Source of the DNA: Capsicum annuum
Lineage: Eukaryota > Streptophyta > Magnoliopsida > Solanales > Solanaceae
Length of the DNA: 64,000 bases
Direction of reading: 5' to 3'
Assembly: GCF_002878395.1 (NCBI RefSeq)
Contig: NC_061121.1
Coordinates: 137,709,580 to 137,773,579, forward strand
Under the pieces are notes generated by a model that saw only the letters and a program-made list of their open reading frames with translations, had not been told where the DNA came from and did not search any database. Numbering within the stretch: the first letter of the stretch is position 1; each line of letters starts with the position of its first letter. Both the position numbers and the translations under genes were made by a program. Positions 60,170-64,000 of this stretch are shown piece by piece.

Positions 60170-60590
60170 ATTATTTCTTTCCTCAGGAGTTGATGAAGGT
60201 GAGGGCCGAAGAGTTTGTAAACTTGAACTAGGGTAAGATGAGTTACACCCTTGTGTTTGTAAAGATCATCAATTTCATCTAGTGCACTCTATCCTAATCC
60301 ATCTAGTGATCATCATTTTTAGGCTAGTAGTGGCCCTAAGGCACCGGGGGGCCAATCTCAGGTTAGTGGAGATCAATCAGCCTCACCTTATCCTCTAAGC
60401 CGATTTTGTTGGTAACTTCACTATGGTTATTGTTAGGAGGTAAGGAACTTATGTTTTAATTATAGTCAGCCTGGTCATCTACAGAGAAATTTTTCCACAA
60501 CTAAAGTTGCTGGTGGAGCTAATAAGGTTCTGGTCGCTACTTTTTTGTCTCCAACACTTAAGGGCACTACTTCAGGTACCGACAATGGCC
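60170..60590 (+). pseudogene. Element E gag, mostly deleted
   Basis: The leader runs straight into FFPQELMKVRAEEFVNLN at about 60180, which is the middle of gag in related elements. The start and first half of gag are therefore missing. After a further jump a zinc-knuckle remnant reads NLCFNYSQPGHLQRNFS (about 60445-60495; second Cys now Tyr). Confidence 0.72.
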
Positions 60591-61136
60591 GAAATCAGCT
60601 TTATGATCTTGCTACTCGTTAAGAATCTAAGGCATCCCCTGATGTTGTCACTAGTATGTTACAACTCTTTTCACGCGATGTTTATTATTATCTTAATTTG
60701 GGTTATCCTAAGTTACCCTTTATATATCTATGCACTTTGGTTTTGGTCTTAGCAATATTTTGACCCTTTTTCTATTTCTACACTAGTGGGTGATTCCATT
60801 GTAGCAAGAAAAATAAATAGGGATTGTGTGGTGTTGATTCATCATAGGGAGACATTGGTAGATTTAATAGAACAGTATATAGTGTATTTTGATGTAATCT
60901 TGGTGATGGATTGGCTTAATTTGTGCTATGCTTCTCTAGATTGTAAAACCCAAAAGGTCATTTTCTATTTTTCTAATGAACCACTGGTAGTATTGACGAG
61001 GAGTTCCTTAGAACCTAAAGGGAACTTTATTTTTATCGTAGAGCTTAGAAACAGATTTCTAAAAAGTGTATGTATCATCTTTTTTGGATTGAGGATTCCA
61101 ATTCTTAGGGTCCCTCTTTGTAATCTGTCCCTATAG
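60591..61136 (+). pseudogene. Element E protease
   Basis: DLATRQESKAS-like and DVVTSMLQLFSRDVYYYLN start the domain (about 60605-60690), with the catalytic box scrambled. The open frame 60786-61136 has VGDSIVARKINRDCVVL and IVYFDVILVMDWLNLCYASL, equivalent to the distal part of element D's protease. Confidence 0.78.
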
Positions 61137-62035
61137 TTAATGAGTTTCCTGAAGTATTTTCTAATGATATTCCTGGAATTCCTCACGATAAGGAGATAGA
61201 TTTTGAGATTGACCTTTAAGTAAATATCCATCCCATTTCCATTCCTCCTTATATGGTAGCTCTGGATGAGTTAAAGGAGCAAAAAATAAAATTAAAGGAT
61301 ATTCTTGATAAGGGTATCATTCAGCCTAGTCTTTCTCTGTTGAGTACTTCTGTGCATTTTGTGCGAAAAAAATATGGGTCTCTTTATATGTGTATAGACT
61401 ATCGTCAGCTGAATAAGATTACAATGAAAATTAAGTACCCAGTTCCAAAGATTGATGATCTTTTAAACTAATTTTAGGGTGTTTGTTGCTTCTCTAAGAT
61501 TAATCTTCGTTCAGGCTACCATCAGCTAAAAATTAGGGAGGTTGATAGTCCCAAGACTGCTTTCTGAACCTGGTACCGTCATTATGAGTTTTTGGTTGTG
61601 TCATTTAGATTGAAAAATGCTCCTGCTACTTTAACGGATCTTATAAATTGAGTTTTCAGATAATTTTTGGATTTTCTTGTTATAGTCTTCATTGAAAACA
61701 TCTTGGTATACTCTAAAAAGGGGGAGGATTATTCAAATCACCTCTGAATTGTGTTGTAGACTTTTAGGAACCAATGTAAAATTCTCTATGGGTGAGTTTT
61801 AGATAAGTGTTGTGACATTTCTAGGATATGTTGTTACGGGTGAGGGGATTAAGGTGGATCGACAGAAATTAAAGCAGTTAAGAAGTGGCCTAGCCCCACC
61901 ACTTCAATTGACATTACATTCTTTTTAGGATTAGCAGGGTATTATAGGAACTTTGTGGAGATTTTCTTATCTATTGCTACTCAGTTGATAAAGTTAACTA
62001 GAAGAAGGTTAGGTTTTTATAGTCTAATGCCTGTG
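61137..62035 (+). pseudogene. Element E reverse transcriptase
   Basis: 61253-61471: [21 protein letters not shown] and [19 protein letters not shown], then FSKINLRSGYHQLKIRE after a stop. The catalytic box reads FIENILVYSKK (expected FIDD), so both Asp are changed. It ends ITFFLGLAGYYRNFVEIF (about 61915-61965). Several stops. Confidence 0.85.
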
Positions 62036-62470
62036 AGGGTAGTTTTGAGAAGTTGAAGGATAAGTTGACCTCTGCACCAATTTTGACCATGCTAGAGGGT
62101 ACTAATGGGTTTGTTGTGTCTTGTGATGTGTCTCGTGTAGGATTAGGTTGAAATTTTATGCAGTATGGTAAGGTTGTAGCCTATGCTTCAAGGCATCTTA
62201 ATGTTTATAAGAGGAATTACCCAACTCACGATCTATAGTTGGCACCTATTGTTTTTACTTTGAATAGTTGGTGCCATTATTTGTATGGAGTGCATGAAGA
62301 CATATATTCAGACCATTAGAACTTGCCGTATTTGTTTATGCAGAAGAAATTTAATCTTACGTGAAAAGTGATGGCTTGAATTGCTTAAGGATTATGACAT
62401 AAGTCTTCACTAGCATCCAAATAAAACTAATGTTATTGTTGATGCTCTTATCAAGTTGTCTATGGTAATC
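62036..62470 (+). pseudogene. Element E RNase H
   Basis: SAPILTMLEGTNGFVVSCDV, then GKVVAYASRHLNVYKRNYPT, then FTLNSWCHYLYGVHEDIY. The order and first catalytic Asp agree with element D. Three or more stops. Confidence 0.8.
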
Positions 62471-63600
62471 CTATCCCACATTAATGAGTAGAAAAGATGG
62501 TTTGTGAAGAATATTCACAAGTTGGCTAATTTTGAAGTTTGTCTCTTGGACTCTGAGGATGGATGAGTGATTGTTCAGGAAGTGGTTAAGTTATCTCTTG
62601 ATGTTGAGGTAAAGGAGAAGAAGTTTTTGGATCCCATACTTATGCTGATTAAGGATGATGTGTGTCATCAAAAGGTTATGGCTTTTAAGATTAGGGTAGA
62701 TGGCATTCTAAGGTATTAAGTAAATTTATGTGTTCGTAATATAGTTAGGCTATGGGAAAGGATTATGACTGTAGCTCATGATTCTCAATATAGATTTTAT
62801 CCAATTTCGACTAAAATGTATCATAACTTGAAGGAAATCTACTGGTGCAATAATATAAAGCAAGCTGTGGAAAATTTTGTTGCTAAGTTTATGGTTTTGT
62901 CAATAAGTCGAGGTTGATTTTTTGAGGCTTGGTGGCGTGTCTTAAGATATAAAATTGCCCATATGGAATTGGACATGACTAATGAATTTTGTTACAGGTC
63001 TCTTATAGTCTCGCAATCAGTATGATTCTATTTGTGTCATTGTTGAAATAATGACAAAGTTTGCTCACTTCTTACTTGTGAGAACTAACTAATCAGCAGA
63101 GAATTATGCTAATTTATTCATTAAGGAGATAGGAAAGTTGCATAGAGCACTTGTGTCCATCATTTCAGACCAAGGTACGCAGTTCTCTTCTAACTTCTGG
63201 CATGTATTGTAGAAAGAGTTTGGGTACTCAGTTGAACCTTAGCACCGCTTTCCACCTTCAAACAGATGGACAAGCGGAGTGTACTGTTCAAACTCTAGAG
63301 GTTATGATAAGGGCCGGTATGATTGATTTTAATGGCAGTTGGGTTGATCATTTTTCTCTTATTGAGATTGCATAAAATAATAGTTATCATTCTTGCATTT
63401 AAATGGCTCCTTTCGAGGCTCTCTGTGGTAGAAGGTGTAGGTCTCCTATTAGATGGTCTGAGGTAGGTGAGACTAGGTTTTTTGGCCTTTGATTCACCAA
63501 GCCATTGAAAAGGTGTAAGTCATTAGAGAAAGGCTTAAGGCAGCTCAAAGTCGCCAAAAGTCTTACGTGGATGCGAGGTAAAGAGAGTTAGAGTTTGAAG
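62471..63600 (+). pseudogene. Element E integrase
   Basis: Zinc-binding part RIMTVAHDSQYRFYPISTKM and NLKEIYWCNNIKQAVENF (about 62755-62880). Core: LDMTNEF, ENYA-like and FIKEIGKLHRALVSIISDQG (about 63115-63175), where the second Asp is kept. In the 63151-63375 frame, FHLQTDGQAECTVQTLEVMI keeps the third catalytic Glu. MAPFEALCGRRCRSPIRWSE follows near 63405. Confidence 0.85.
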
Positions 63601-64000
63601 TAAATGATTGGTTGTTTTTGAAGGTTTATCCTATGAAAGAAATCATGATATTTGGGAATAAGGCGAAGATCAGTCCCCGTTACAGATGTTTGTATACGAT
63701 TGTGAGGAAATTGTGAATGTCTCGTATGAGTTAGATTTAGCATCAAATTTGGCCTCTATTAATCCAATTTTCCATGTGCCTATGTTGAAAAAGTATGTTG
63801 GTGTCACTATATGTTGGTGTCCCTTCTTTGATAGTGCTTGTTGAGGATGTTGGTATTTCAGATTCGTTGTCTTATGAGGATGTCTCAATTGATATATTGG
63901 ATAGACAAGTTCATAGATTGAGAACAAAGGAGGTAGTTTAACGGGAATTAAAAAGTAGAAGAAGCTACATGATAAGCTGAGAAAGATATAAAGTCCATGT
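63601..64000 (+). pseudogene. Element E integrase C-terminus and chromodomain, running to the window edge
   Basis: Traces of the post-core segment (about 63670-63800). Then DKFID/IENK-like and EEAT..AEKDIKSM words at 63900-64000 match the last part of the chromodomain in element D. The window ends just before the expected polypurine tract and 3' LTR. The minus-strand frame 63670-63927 is a shadow. Confidence 0.65.

Noticed and set aside
1..64000. Host genes, tRNAs, rRNAs, CRISPR, bacterial operons
   Set aside because: No exon-intron gene, cloverleaf A/B-box pair, rRNA segment or spaced direct-repeat array was found by eye. A scan with tRNAscan-SE and a gene predictor could still find small features.

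Overview
This 64 kb window looks like repeat-rich, AT-rich nuclear DNA of a flowering plant. The best clue to the family is the LINE at 40.3-44.4 kb. Its 3' end, with a (TTG)n tail and a CCCAGTGTATTCCCACC-type block, is the RTE-type end I know from Solanaceae (tomato, potato, pepper, eggplant). I cannot name the species. I found no intact host gene, tRNA, rRNA, CRISPR array or bacterial-type gene. Nearly every recognisable coding segment belongs to a retroelement and carries stops or frameshifts. The one N run, 3643-3742, is exactly 100 bases and looks like an assembly gap.

Layout, using my own element letters. 1.2-2.5 kb, minus: a broken gene of the 'putative plant transposon protein' family. 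4.3-14.5 kb: an old LTR (G) split by element A (4728-12862), a Ty3/gypsy element with about 2.9 kb LTRs that keeps gag but has lost most of pol. 14.5-38.4 kb, minus: an old gag-only element H. Its LTR was entered by a close relative, element C (14671-24478, perfect CTATA target duplication). Its gag was entered by element B (28744-37231, plus), a decayed Ty3/gypsy element. 38.4-49.6 kb, plus: element F, a Tat/Athila-type gypsy element, whose gag region was entered by the RTE LINE on the minus strand. 49.6-64 kb: element E (plus, continuing past the window end), whose 5' LTR was entered by element D (51345-60010, minus). D is the most complete element, with gag, protease, RT, RNase H, integrase and chromodomain all traceable.

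Logic of the region: A, B, D and E share a tRNA-Met-type primer site, 5-base target duplications where testable, and Tekay/Del-like domain order. C and H share gag and LTR ends of the same general type but show no pol. They were probably mobilised in trans and carry a family-specific 3' reading frame of unknown role. LTRs of A, B and D share a core-promoter layout: a family-specific short-motif array, then a conserved AAGGGTATTTTGGTCATTT-like block, then a TATA box about 15-25 bases further on.

The most novel-looking points are this modular LTR promoter, the conserved 3' frame of the C/H family, and C's insertion at the TATA region of its own relative. I see no evidence of a new non-transposon system. 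Boundaries of G, F and E are approximate; those of A, B, C and D rest on LTR pairs and terminal TG...CA.
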